Part shown: piece after piece, positions 13,883 through 27,900 of the stretch
Numbering within the stretch: position 1 is the stretch's first letter
Layout: the number at the start of each line of letters is the position of its first letter
DNA from: Pteria penguin
Lineage: Eukaryota; Mollusca; Bivalvia; Pterioida; Pteriidae
Assembly: GCA_035048485.1 (NCBI GenBank)
Contig: CM068586.1
Location: forward strand, 53,931,667-53,995,666
Reading direction: 5' to 3'
DNA: 64,000 nt
The notes under the pieces: model-generated
Told to the model about the DNA's origin: nothing
Seen by the model: only the letters and a program-made list of their open reading frames with translations
Database searches by the model: none
Made by a program: the position numbers and the translations under genes

Positions 13883-16800
13883 ATATAAGAACACTAAATA
13901 TAAAAATGCCATTGTTAGACATGCATCATGATTCTTTTGTGAATCAATTTCTATGTAAACTTCAAAATAAATCTACAGTAACAATGAATTGTCTGCTTGG
14001 CATGATGTTTGTACTGGGGCCTAAAGTACTTGACGTACTAGATACCGATAGAGCACATAATTCACGGGGATCAAAGACCCTTTTAGTCCCTTAAACAAGC
14101 CCTGTCCTTGTTTAACAGCCGTGGTCAATCAAGGCACTGGACATGCCTTCTGTAATCCACACCATTAGGAACTCGGTGTTTTGTAACCGTAAATCCGCCG
14201 TAATGGAGATTAGCATGGATGTGTCATAAACGCTGTAATTCTAGTCTTTAATGTATATCAATATATGTAAAACGGTCGTGGTCAATTGACCAGTGCTGTG
14301 GTCATTGTCATTTGTATGGGCGGGCGTAGCTGGTCATTACGTCGTGCCTGGGGGAGGCTTCCTTTTGTTATCGCTGGTCTGGTTTCCTGTACATTACTTG
14401 TATACTTGACACGAAGAAAAATAATGTCGGAGTTGGGGGACGACATTTTGGCTGATGATGTCCTGGTGATTACTCAGTTTTTTCCCTCAGTAAATGAAGA
14501 ATGAAATCTTATGATATTTTTGGCGAAAGTATCGTGTTGAAACTTAAACTGTGAAAGAAATATATTAGGGGTCCGAATGACCGGTATGTCGTTTCGATAC
14601 ATATTTTGGCTTTGGTTTGGATAGTGCCGCCATGGCTTTTGAATCCTTGTAGAACTACAATACGGAACGATTACAAACTAACCGAATTCGTAATTTTCTC
14701 GAATAAACCATTCTATAAGTACATGTATTTGATTTGAATAAAATCAAACACTTAGAACAAATGGAATAGATACTCGCATAGTATTCTTTTGTGCCCGTGC
14801 CAATGATGATCAAATTTCGTACGTATACAGTTGACATATTTTAGGAGTGAGATAGCACATCTTATACGCACTATAAACAGATTTCAAATTTTTCCAATAA
14901 TGCGATGATTAGGGCTTTCTTATGTCGAAAAGGATTTTAATTTTTAAATGACTTACTACTACCTACACACTTTTGTTTAGCGGTGCTGCGCAGAGATTTG
15001 CAGTCTGCTCCCCCCTTAAAGGGGCCTCTTTAAATCTGCCTATTATTATCCGAATTTAAAGTGTGGTTGTATTTTATGGTTAGTCACTACGTGTATATAG
15101 TGTCTCTCTCACACCGAACTTAGCCCGGCCAGGTAGGAAGGGAAATAAAAGGTCACGCCTGAATGAACCCGAAGTTCACCTCATTGAAATCTACATCAAC
15201 AGTTGCCCATGTGACCGCTCATGCCGATCTAGCCAAGTGGAAACGAGTTATTGACAGAGAAGTGTACCCATCAACCGGAGCTCTGAAAAATTCGTCTTGT
15301 AGAGGAAGGAGCACCTGTAGATTTGATTTGGGACATACAGATTCTTTTATGAGTGTTACATTTGTGTGGCGCTAGAATAAAAAGGGCTGCCAAAGTTTTT
15401 CAAGTGGAATTTTAATACGTGTACTACAGTTTACAATAATTGTATCTCTTGAATAGTTGTTTCACCATTGAGTGCGAGTAGCGCTTTATTTGATTGTATC
15501 ACCCGTTTCTGTTTGTTTTAATCCTCAACATTCAAGATTTACATGTGATTTTTACTGGATACATCAACTTTGTGCATTTTAACAAGCTATTTTGAATTTG
15601 TGACGAAAACTAATGGATTATTAAATCAGAGGAAAAAAATTCCCGAAGCGTTAGAGACGAATGATATGGGATGAAATCTTTGCTGTAGAAGATATTATTT
15701 TGGATCTATTTTTTTGTGATTTGTCATTGATCATTTAGTGATGGGAACATAATCTAATAATGATGACCACTGTCCGAAGAGTATTGTTTGGTCACTTGGG
15801 TCTCGTGGTGTTGTTGACTTTGCTAGGTAAGTATTCAACACGGACTTTTTCTCCTCCTGTTTCATTCATGGAATATAAGCTGCGTTCATTTGATCAAATT
15901 TCTTTAAAAAACTTTAAACAGATTTCATACCCAGCGTTTACTACTTCTGTTTCAATTATTACAATTAAAATCGTGATCAAAATACAACAATGATTGTGCG
16001 GAAATTCAAATTCGTTTCATCGGCATCATGGACAAGTAAAATAATCTGACGATAAAGTGAAACAAAGAGGTTGTGAAGTCCCAAAATTTCATTAATCAAA
16101 GTATTGTATCATTAAAATCTGAAAAAAAGATTGCGGTCGCTGTAAGAAGCATTTGTGGGCCAGAACGCGCGTTCCTTGCTACGTGTTTTTTGTAGAAAAC
16201 GTTGCACTTTGGTACCCTGTTTGTAAGACGATCCCTGTGGGAATTCGGCGAAAATACTTGTGTTCTGCATAAAAAACGCGACGGTGATATGGTAAAGATG
16301 TTTTGATAGGGAACTGGTGACGGCAGCATACACATCTCTGTCAGAACCACTCAGGGACGAATCCAAGGCACCGCGTCGGTGCCACAAAACTCGGTCAAGA
16401 TGGCTGTCATGTTTCACTTTTTGTTTGAATCTTCTTCTTCTTCTTCTTTTTTTTTTTCTTCTTCTTCTTCTGTACAAAGTGTTTAGCTATTCATGTTATT
16501 CCATTTGTATTGACCATCCAAATCATATTTAAGAAAGTAAAATTAAATGACACTAAGCTATCCAGCACGTATCTGAAATGGCTACGGAAGAGGCACATTT
16601 TTAATTTTTAATACCCAAAACAATATTAGCTGGAAGAAAATGCTTAAATTAAAGTATTATATCTAGAAGTTCTGAAATGATGTGTATAAATGATGAAATC
16701 AAATACTGTGTGTATTTGTAGGTGAAGTTAAATCACTAGATTTAAATGATTTTTTTCAAAGTCTTTGTTAACGAGCAAAATGTCTACGAATAATTTTCCT

Positions 16801-19245
16801 TGTAAATTGCCGTTTTCCCCCCACATTCTGTGTTATTGTTTTGAATGGAAGCATCAACAATGTGTTGGATCGTTTCCCAAGAATCCTCACAACGTAGCGC
16901 ATCTCTGGTGTCTTGTCACTATCTCTCGCTAGGTGTCGCTACTTAACTAATTACGTAGTGTGGCACATAGCGCGCGTAAATGATGTCGGATCTGTTATAT
17001 AAACACAATTATTACGCATTGTACTTGCTATATCTCAACACTTGTCAAAACAGAAACAAATCTGTTTGTTTGTCAATAAATACATAATTGTTTAGAATCA
17101 TATCCTGAATCAGAGTAATTCGTGTGAAGAATTCGCTACACTTTGACACCTTTAAATCGAGTAAAGTTGTTGACAGTCATACAATATAATTTAGAAGTTT
17201 TGCCGCTTTTATGTTGTTTGTACCGTTTTCGATTAAATGATATATTTTTTTGAAAATTAAGCGTGGGAAAAATCCTTATGTAAAGCGCTGTTGACTTAGA
17301 AATAGAAATGGCTGCTAAATATGTAAACTTTAAGCACACGTGAGAAACGTGTATCCATTGTTTCTGACCGAGAGGAGGGTAGGCTGTCTATGAGAATTGA
17401 AGTCAATAATTTTTTCCTCAAATTAGTTGAAAGGAAGCACGCGTTCTCCGTATGAAGTCAAATTCACGTTTTGCAATAAAAATTATAAAAATCAATAGAA
17501 ATTATAAAACACTTTAATTAGACTGTGTATAAAGGCAGGGATAATCCTGTGACTACATCGCCTCTGTATGATAGCAAGCCGTTCGCCTTGTATGGGAGAT
17601 TTATGGTCCGTCAAATCGCATTCAAGGGACGAATGGGGACTGTTCCAATAATATGAAGGATAGATTCGGAATATTGAAAACGCGGTGAATATGTCTGGAA
17701 AAAAAAAGGGGGGGGGGTATTAGCTAGTAATATCGTGTGAGATTTGTATGAGTTTTCTATAGTTTTAAAGATTCTGTTAATATGGCGGTAAAGGCCACGG
17801 TCTCAGTGGTATCGGGTTGTCTGATAGGCGATATGAAAATGGCAATTAAAAAAAAGCCAGAAGGCGATATGAAATTAATCGCCATACTGCAGGACAATAT
17901 AACTCAAGGCGATATGAAAATAATCGCCATATTATTGGGCAATGTATTACTACGCTATGTAAAAATAATTGTCATATTGCAGGGTAATATAACAAGTCCC
18001 TAATATAACACAAGTCGATATGAAACATTTATTATAATGTCATGCGATAAAGCACGTGGCAGAATTATTACATGTATTTTAAACAATTAGTGTTCCGACA
18101 TAAGAATAAAAAGTAACCAGGAAAGAAAATAGACGTTATTCGGCAAAATGGAGCATAGCATTTCATATGAGGCGGAATGATACCGTCTTAGATAGTTGAT
18201 AGTTTGAGAAACGAATTAAATACTTCGTGCTGGATTTCTCGATGTATTAAGAAATATTGTGATATGACCATACACTGCAGTGTCCTCCCTTGTTTCATGT
18301 ACCACGCACATAGCCCCCCCCCCCCCCCCCCCAAGCAAAAATGTTAACATCACTTTATTTACCAGTGTTTGATGCTATTTATAGTGATTAAACATACCCG
18401 TTGGAAGAAAAGTTTGAGAAAAAAATATTTTAAAGTGATATTAAAGCTTTTTTTCTGCATGCCAGATTGTGTCATGAGGCTGAAAGTACTCTACTATATG
18501 ACGTGAGTGTGAGGCCATGGGGTTCAAAATATGTATAGATAGATAATTTGACATACATAAATCTCAGAAAAAATAACAAAGTGGTGGGTGCAATGATTTT
18601 TCATTTACAAAAAAAAAAAAAAAACAAAAACAAAAACAAAAACAAAAAAATAATAATAATAAAAAAAACCTTCATGTAGTCTCTGGTCATATGAAACAAT
18701 TTATTACACACTAAGCGAAATTCATTAATTTATAGAAATGAAATTACTGCAGAAAATTTAAATCTTAATATCGGTTCGTAAGATGAATTCTGCCATCTTG
18801 AAAAAAATTGCGCATCTGCAAATACTTATAGTTTAATTTTCTGTCATAAATGTACACGCATGGCTCATGGATCACAAGTAAAGCATTTCATTGCATAAAC
18901 TAATTAAAGGGGGGTTACTGATGTGATAAGAATGTATACGGCGGGGCTGGGGCAATATGGCACTCATTACCGCGAACCTTTGATGTAAGTCATGGGAAAA
19001 ACTCAAATACAAGTATTAAACAAATAAATTTGGTATGATACAGAATCGGCGGTCAGTTCCTGTTGGTTTTCTGATAACATTTGATAGCGAGGGGGCCGTT
19101 GTAGACGTTGGAGGTATTTGGTATGGTCAGAAACTATGGTATCGTGGAAGGTATTTACTATTTAGCACGGTCAAAAACCGGGGAGTAAACGACACATGAT
19201 TCATGATAGAGTTCAAAACGGTCATAGTGTCCTTTGAAATATTTG

Positions 19246-19311
<66 letters not shown>

Positions 19312-21908
19312 TCATAGGACGACACACCACATGCATTACAGTATGGACTATGGAGGGAAGACATACTCGAGAGGTTAGGTGTTCGAACCCTTCTTGTTAT
19401 TTTCTGCACTTTCAAGCGTTTTTTTTTTATTTAATTTCCTTTAATAGATCTCTAACCGTTTATGGTGAAATCCAAATACTAAAAGTCATTATGTATATAA
19501 ATATACCCTAATAAGGCATTAACCTCTAATCACTTACGAATTCAAATTAAATCCACATGATGTGAGAGCGAGGAAAATTGGGGAGGGGGGGGGGTCTACA
19601 GGTAACATCTTTATTCAATCCGAATACTCGAACGGAGCCCACCGTCCTCAGCAGTATTAAATAGACAGGAAACAATAAAGTCCTGATCGAAAGAGAATGA
19701 GCGCGTTTTTCAAACGTAATTCTTGTTTACCCGAGGTCCATGACGTCTTCATAAAGACGGGGGATCTGTCAGAGCAGTGACATGTTATTTGTCGGTCTAA
19801 ATCGTTTTTAAATCCTTGAATTTTGATATAGCCGTTTGTGACTCCAACATCAGATTACCAGTTTGAATTGTGCATAGCCAAGGCTGGAATCGGATCAATT
19901 TATATTGGAGATTCCAACGTGATATGTATCGCAGCGCAACAATATCTTTATAAGGTTTGATTTAATACATCAAGTTTTACCGAGCGCTTTGCAACAAATC
20001 GCTTTTTGAGAGGTGCCTTTGTAATGTATTAATAGAAATCAATCTAGTCAGAAATTTGGATGATTTTAAATGCAGATTTGAGATAAATACACAGGTATTA
20101 GATTTAACTGCAGATTTCAGATGTCAACTTGAAATACCGTTCTTGTTTTGCGTGAAAACTGAGGCGTTGAACTTATCTCGACCAGAAAAAGGAAAACTGG
20201 AACAAAAGAAAATTTCACGCATTTAAGTTGTCTGGTTTTAGCTACAATGACTCGAGGTGTGTGGGTAAAGCACTATCTGTGATCTGTACTCGAAAGCGGG
20301 GGATTTCGTACGAGAATTACAAAGGGTGATTAAGATCAATAGATCACGTGACTTGGTAGATAACTGAACAACATAGAAAGTATTTTCTGAAGATTTGTCA
20401 ACAGTATATTGATCTTTAGGGTTCGTGGTAATGGGTTCAAGTCCTAACAATGTACTTTTTAGTGTTGAAAGAACTTTCTTATATTTTCATTTCATGTCGC
20501 ATTATAAGCCCGGCTTACGATGGGTTTTTTTTTTCATCCAAAGTTGTATCACTCTATTTGTGACGTGACAATCGAAGAATCATATTAAAAATTCCTCCAA
20601 AACTTAGTTTGTAAAATATGAAATTCGTATATTTCTTAGTTTTTTGACGGATAGCTATATATAGCACATTTTGTTTGCAGACACAGACCTTAAAAGTACA
20701 TCGATGCAAACAACAAATCTTGAGCGAAAAAGTAACCTTTTCGGGCAAAAATAACAATTTTGCAAAAGGGGATGTCTCGGTAACGGTGATGGATTCATGA
20801 CAATGGGCCCACAATTAATTAATAAGCCATCACTCGGCGATAACGTCGGTGTGTCGTGGACGTGTAAAAACCATAACGAGGTCCGGAGATGGAGCGCGTT
20901 TATGCCGTTCTGATATACGTCACATTAAGCCATCAGTATGGCTACGTAAAAAGTTCATAAATCGCGATAAAGATGTTTAGAGAGGCTCGTAACTCGGAAG
21001 GAGTTGTCTGTTGGAGTGATATTCGTTTTATGACTTAAAAACAGCATGTAAAGGAAATAAGAAGCTTAAATTGTCTGTTTGATAATTTGGACAAACGGAC
21101 TATTTCCTTTGTTTCATGTGCCTCTTTTTGTCCACAAGTATACAAAAATATACAGGAGTTTTCTTAAGGGACAGACTTGGTATAGTAATGAAGGGCATGG
21201 GTTGCAGTGTAGACGATCCGGGTTTGATCCTCGGACTAAGCCACTCTGTTTGAAGATGGCCTTTTTATCCTGACAGGTCAGCAATGGGAGTTTGGTAACC
21301 TCCGAGTACGTATTGCTATCTTTTTGAAAAATGGTTGAAAGCGACCAAAATAATCCTACAAGGTCAAATTATTAGCTTGATCCAAGGTCGTATCCATAAG
21401 GTCAAGGTTGCTTTTCTTTATTCTTGAATGAACACGGGTGTGTATTTTTCGTGATACATTTTTGAAATTGGCGATTTAGGAGGAAGGTTGAACATTATTT
21501 ACATTAGGACACATCTATATTCAAAATGCTGTGGTACAAAATGTGTAGGGCAGACAGGGTGAACTATTACCTCATCATTTTATTGTTCTCATGCTCTCGA
21601 GAGTTCAACATGTCATAGTAGTCAGACGAAAATACAACACATCGTCCCACAGTGTTCATGATGGAAAAGTTTGTGCAAAATATAATTAAGTTCAAATTGA
21701 CATTTATCTCTGGTTTGATACATTAGCGAAAATGTTCCAGTAGACCCCAGTTCTAAAAAGAGATAAGATGAAATGTTCAGTGTATAGATTAAAGAAGTGT
21801 AACCCGAAAAATCAAACAAAGACAATTCAAATCAAATGAAGAAGATAACAATAGAAGAAGTAGATAAAGAAAGTATAAATCAAATGTAGTATAATATAAC
21901 TAAAATGG

Positions 21909-21964
<56 letters not shown>

Positions 21965-24900
21965 AAAGAAAGTGAAAAATGGTACAATAAGTAGTGATGG
22001 AAATTTCAGACTGAATTGGTTAACTACATAAGTACTGTCTTACCTGCAGGTTTGAAACTTGTGTTTGTAAATTAGGTGTCTATGTAATGAACAATGTGTG
22101 ATATGGTGAGAGAAGAAACATTTCGAGTATTTTCGTGTTGCCTTATCCCAGTATGCAACAGTGTCTATAGCAACAACAACGACAACAATTATTAAAACTC
22201 ATATTCTCAGACGAGAAATGTTTAAAAAAAAAGTCCAAGTAAAATCGAATACAAATAGAAGAGAAAGAAATGTGAAAAAATGTTCCCATCACTTTCTTTT
22301 CCCACTTTAAATGTGTGAAAAGCACTTACTAATAAAAAAAAACTTCAATTCAATTTGTTTAACAGCCCTCCTTCTTCAGGCTATTGAATCGATGTGAGAA
22401 ACTTGACAGATGCAAATGAGGCTTAAGTGGACAAATTACCCTCATTTGATGAATTTCGAAACGGATAAATGGAGGAAGTAGCCAATTGCTGTAATTGGTC
22501 AGAAAACAAGTTTACATATATATATATATTTCGTTGTATCGTTAATGTATATGTCTGGGACGCATTTTAGGTCTTGCACTAAATACTAGCATTATCGAGT
22601 GCTTTGGAACCCCCTGTTTCGTGGTTCATTGCAGATTTGCAGAGGAATTGATAGGCTGAGAGTCTGGTAATAGAGATAAGGTGACGGCAGGTGCCCGCGT
22701 GGCGCCCGTACGGGGTAGCATTGTTCTGGATAAGTACTTATAAACCTCGGCGCGCCTTTTGTTTTAATTTATACACTAAAGTTGTTTTACATCCTCATGT
22801 TATATACCTTTCAGTTATATCTGTAAAGACAAGAAAATATTATCTCACACACATATACACACACGCACGAACACACGAACTGAATGTAAGAACATGCTGT
22901 GGTTCAATCGTAAGTTTGGGACTGAAAGATGCCTGGTTCGAACCCTGTCGGCTACGGAATCAGCACACACTATGATCGATAGACACGATTTATTTATATC
23001 GATGCCCGTCAGTTTATAGTCACAAAAATTCCCACAAGTGCCAGCCCCACAAGTGGCAGCATAACTTAATCATGGGTTAGAATATTACTCTAGTCCTTCC
23101 CTATATTTGCGATGCGCCTGAGTTGTGAATACATGTAGGAGCCGGCGTTGCACAGTGGGTAGCGTGCTTGTCTCATGACCAAGGCGTTCTGGGTTCGATT
23201 CCCTCCGGCGACTGGCCGATTTCCTGTCTGTGGGATGAGACAGTGAAAGGTCGGTGTCACGGTTGATGAATCGCTCATTGCCTCGAATCTGTCCGTTGCA
23301 CACGTCCACATCTCTGTGTGATGCATCAGAAAGATTCCGTCACCATAGAAATGAAGTAATATTTCATTCGCAAGCTAAAATTAGAAACAAACAGACACGA
23401 TATGAAAAGTGGTTTGTCCTTTGTATACATGACATAGTTTTTGCCCCCTCCCTCGCTGTACGTGGTGTATCGCTTGTGTAACTACTTATGCCTCTTTATA
23501 TAAGAAGTACACACCACTCCCTTCTTATATTTCTTAAGCTAAATATAGACATCTGAACGTAAAAATAATTTCGCTATTTCCTGTCTTTCGAAGTAGCTGA
23601 TGTTATGTTTCCGCAAAATTAATTGATTTAATTGGGGTCTTTTCGTTATACAAGGTTATTTTCCGTATGAGCAGGTATCTGACGTCAAAACGTTGTGACC
23701 TCATACAATATCTGTATCTTTCCCCGTCACGATGGCTTTTCGACATATATCTGTTCATATGGGAAATGACTCTGTATAGCGAAAATACCCAATTCCATAG
23801 TTATCCTTCTTTACTTCCTGAATTATGTCGCCCTTGTATTTCCAAACGCAGACGCAAGGGCGAGGAGTTCCGGATGTAAGAGTTAGTGGATTAGCGGGTA
23901 ATGAAAGTAGAGTTATCATTAATTAATATCACCGTCGCTTAATTGACTTGGAGTTTTTATAAAGAAACGAATTTGATTCGTGGATTTTCTTTCATTGTAT
24001 CACGAATTTGAACCTTTCGCTAGTTTCTCATGAATATTTGATGGGCTAGAGAACAAACTATTGACGGGGTAATATGGAAGAGAGATTAAATGATTGATAT
24101 TGGTAATTTCTTCGTGCATTAGAGATATTTGCATTTGACTGTTTGCGCATGCGTTGACAGGGGAAAATTGTTCATTTCCCACAAACAATGGTATATATTA
24201 AAACAATGAAGTATTTATTTTATGTTATTGACAAAACCTTATTTAATCGTCAGCAATTTGTTTTGTTTCAATATTCACACGTGTTGGTACAAAAATAGAC
24301 GAAGAAAAAATATATTGTTCATATTCTAGGACTGTCCTATGAAATATTACAATTTATAAGAATAAGTAGTCATTATGAATATTTCGGTTTCATTCTTATA
24401 CATTGTAGTATTTCATAGTACAGGACTGTTAACAGCATTGTCTTGTTATAAAAGTAACTAGATTCTATCTGATAAGCCATGAAAACTAAATTTCCTTTTC
24501 CCCCCAAAAAAATTAAGTTTGTGTTCACGTTTTTGTGAATGGACAATTTGTGTCATCGAGGATAGGTTTTCTGCTAAGAGTAGGGAAGTTTTTAAGTTAA
24601 ATAACATGGTAAAGTAATAAATAGAATAGTTATAAGGTGATTTCGACAGTAAGCCGAAGTTACTCAAGATGATTTATTCGCGAATTATTACAAAATTTCG
24701 CGATACACTGGAATACGTCGTTTTGTGTTAATATCAGTTTGTCGCAGCGGCTTCCTGTACAGGATTTCACAACGAGGCCATTTCTTCCTCTTTGATTAAG
24801 TAACGACAATTGTGAATACCAGTGTCACAATAATGTTATTTCTGTTAATATTGAAAATTCGAGAATAAATATTAGGATAACTAGCATTGATAATTCGCAA

Positions 24901-27900
24901 TTTCAAAGTTATTTGCGAGGATTGATGACTCGCAAATACCTGGTGCATTCGCGAAGAAAATATGTAAGCAAAAATTAGTAATTAGCGAATCACAGCATTG
25001 CTATTGAGTCTTTTCGTTAAACAGAGTTACTTCCCATTTGGGACGATATCTGCTATAAAACATTTATGACATCATCAAATGCCTATCAAAACGTCATTTG
25101 TGGACTATCATTTCCCTGAGTTGTAGATCAGTTTCAATCAAATTTGATGGCGTCATAATTCTTTTACGTCAGATACCGTCTCAAATGGGAAGTAACTCTG
25201 TATAACGACCGAATATTTTCTGCAAGTCTTTTTAACATTCAATTTATACTCTCAGATCACTCGCTAGTTTTACACGAAGATCAAAAGTAATTACTTCTTC
25301 AGATGAGAAAGTCCCAAAGTCTTACTTCACAATATGATTCAAAATTTACGGGAGCTAATTAGAGGTTGTAATACGATTAAATTATACGGGATTAGGCACG
25401 ATTTGGACGACTGTGCTGGCCACGTAAACGGCTTGATTGGTAACGAAAGGAAAAGCTGCATCCAGATTAGATCATCGCTTAATCCGCACAAGTACTCGCC
25501 GAGTTCAGCATGGGATTTAAAACAATCATATGAAAAGCGAAAGGTCTGCTAATAGAAGTTTTTATTATAGCATTATATGTGCATTACCATAAAGAGCTTA
25601 GTTTTCATAACACCAAAAGGAAAAGCTTTACATTTCCATTTTATTGTAGACAGGAATGCGTAGATTTGTATCTACTTTTATTTTATTATTTCACATGTTC
25701 AATACACACTTTGGCCCGAGGTTAGTTTTGGTAGTACACTAAGTGGCTAGCGCCAGCATATGCGGCCATGGAAATCTGTAAAGAAGAATCAGAAATAAAG
25801 ACCTCGTATAAACTTCTTTAGAAATCTGGTTGAATTTCGCTACGACGTTTGTTTTCTTATGTATTTATGATTGAAGCAAATGCACAGGTTTAGGGTAGAT
25901 TAAACAGCAAGTTTTGATTATATGCAGCCAGTTATTTAGTTGAATGTATAGACTGGCCTGACATTGTGTTGTGGATTTAGGCGATGAGTTCATGAGATTT
26001 GACCCAGATCCATTTTCAGTTGAAATAGATAAATATATTAATATCCCAAACGAGAAGAGAAAAGAGATGAAGAAAATAAATACACAGATTCGTGAAATCA
26101 GAAATAAGATAAAATAATTTAGTATACATACAAGAAACTCGGAAGATTTCGAGATTGGACCCGTTAGTTTCGTCTTTGGGCCCTATCCCTCCCCTCCCTC
26201 CCGTAAATTGTTGTATCATATCTTTGCACTCGTATTTCTCTACACGAGCATGGGATTGAACAATGAATAATAAACGTTTTAGGCTTAATATACAACCGTC
26301 ATTTATCACAGTGTTCCGATAGGGTCTTACGTCCGACGTTGATAAGGTACGAGTTGTCTAATCCGAGGAGACATTCTTGGGGATATAGGGATGACAGAAA
26401 ACAAACACAGAGAGAGTAGTAAACACATTGTTGTCTTTGTAGTCAGACCCAGGAGTTCGCTCCCTTGCTGGTCATCGTCGCATTCTACCACTACCGTGTT
26501 ATGTATTGATCTTACATAGACCGTTATTTGTCATTATTTCACGTAGGGATTTTGGGATTGCCATTAAGGGGCCATCCCTGTTTGTTGTAGTGTTGGAAGT
26601 CCGGTGAAATTATCGTAAAATAACCGTGATAAAGTGAAATTTCTACATCAAGGTGTTAGCCTATATATTGAAATGAAAAGTGTTAGTCGTCATAAAAAAT
26701 ATTAATTTGTTATGTGTGCATATAAATCATGAGTATTTTGGCGTATTATTTAATCCAATTTACCTACATGTACAGCACGACTTTTTGGCAGATAGATTTA
26801 AAGATAGCACGTATTGTGCCGCCACCAATGTAAATTTGTTGCATTTGAAAATTTTCGTATGTTAGTGATGTGGTTGATTTTCTATCGAGTAAAGCGCTTT
26901 ACTTGGCTAATCTTCAGTTGTTTGGATTTTCTGAACAAACCCGTTGTTGGTTTTGTGTTTTAGTGATTCGATGTTGATTAGCGTTGTGCAATCAGTTTCA
27001 AGATCTTGATTAAATTTTCATATCGAGCCCGAGATCAGACATAGGTATGAGACCACCTGTACGACGGTCGTCATGTACTGCACAGGAAGGTAGGCAGAAG
27101 ATTGACTTATCTGCGGGGATATACCTATATATACTGCATGCCAAATAAGAGACAAGGAATGTTGTGACCGAAAATAAAGTCAGTGGTGTGGTTATTTTGA
27201 TAGAATGATGATTTGTGACTCTATAAACATATGGATTTGACACTTCGTATTTCTGTATTTGTATGTATTAGTGGCGTTAACTGTCACCCATCCCCCTTAA
27301 AAAACACCCCCTTCCCCCCAAAAAAACCTTAACAGAAAAAAAAACCCAACTACAAAACAACATTCCCTTCCTAAATAAAAAAAGACAAACAAAACAACAA
27401 AAAATAACATACAATGGAAAAAGACATTGCCCCTCCCCTCCTCTATATCAGATAAAAAGAGAAAAAATAGTATTTGATAATGAAATAAATAAAAGAAGAA
27501 AAAAAAACCCCATAAAGCACCGCAAATCGGAAGGTGTTTATGGTGAAAGTTGATGACATCATACTTGAAAAAAAATTTAGTCATCTTCGGGATGTGGAAA
27601 TGTTAGCATTTTTGAAGAAATTGGAGAAGAAAATGGTTAGCGTCTCGTAATGATATCGTATTTCATTTGTATATTTATTCCTTACATGTTATATATCTAT
27701 TAATCTTTATTTCAAAATATTTTAGAAGAAATAAATACATATAATTCGTCATAATTTATAATTGAGACCCCCTGGCGCATGTGAAAATTGAAGTGCGTGT
27801 AATAACATCTATATTGATGTACAAATAAACAAACGTACGGGGATTGGATGATTTAATGATATAATAGAGATGTAAGGAAATCGGAGAGCCTTCTCATGGC

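Noticed and set aside
14316..14504. 62-residue frame with a basic start and a hydrophobic segment (possible third leader exon)
   Set aside because: There is no good donor after the hydrophobic part and the frame ends by itself; hydrophobic short frames are common by chance.
15163..15375. 70-codon frame upstream of leader A, somewhat GC-richer than its surroundings
   Set aside because: No domain or splice signal. It could be 5' UTR of a leader-A transcript, but nothing shows it is translated.
16112..16477. 121-codon frame on the - strand rich in Arg/Lys
   Set aside because: The basic N-terminus comes from a CTT/T tract at about 16433-16470; the rest has no recognisable domain and no support.
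19158..19511. Frames with Ser-Leu or Glu-Arg runs on both strands
   Set aside because: They are made by the (GA)n microsatellite.
27297..27584. 95-codon Phe-rich frame on the - strand
   Set aside because: Produced by A-rich low-complexity DNA; no start context, domain or splice support.
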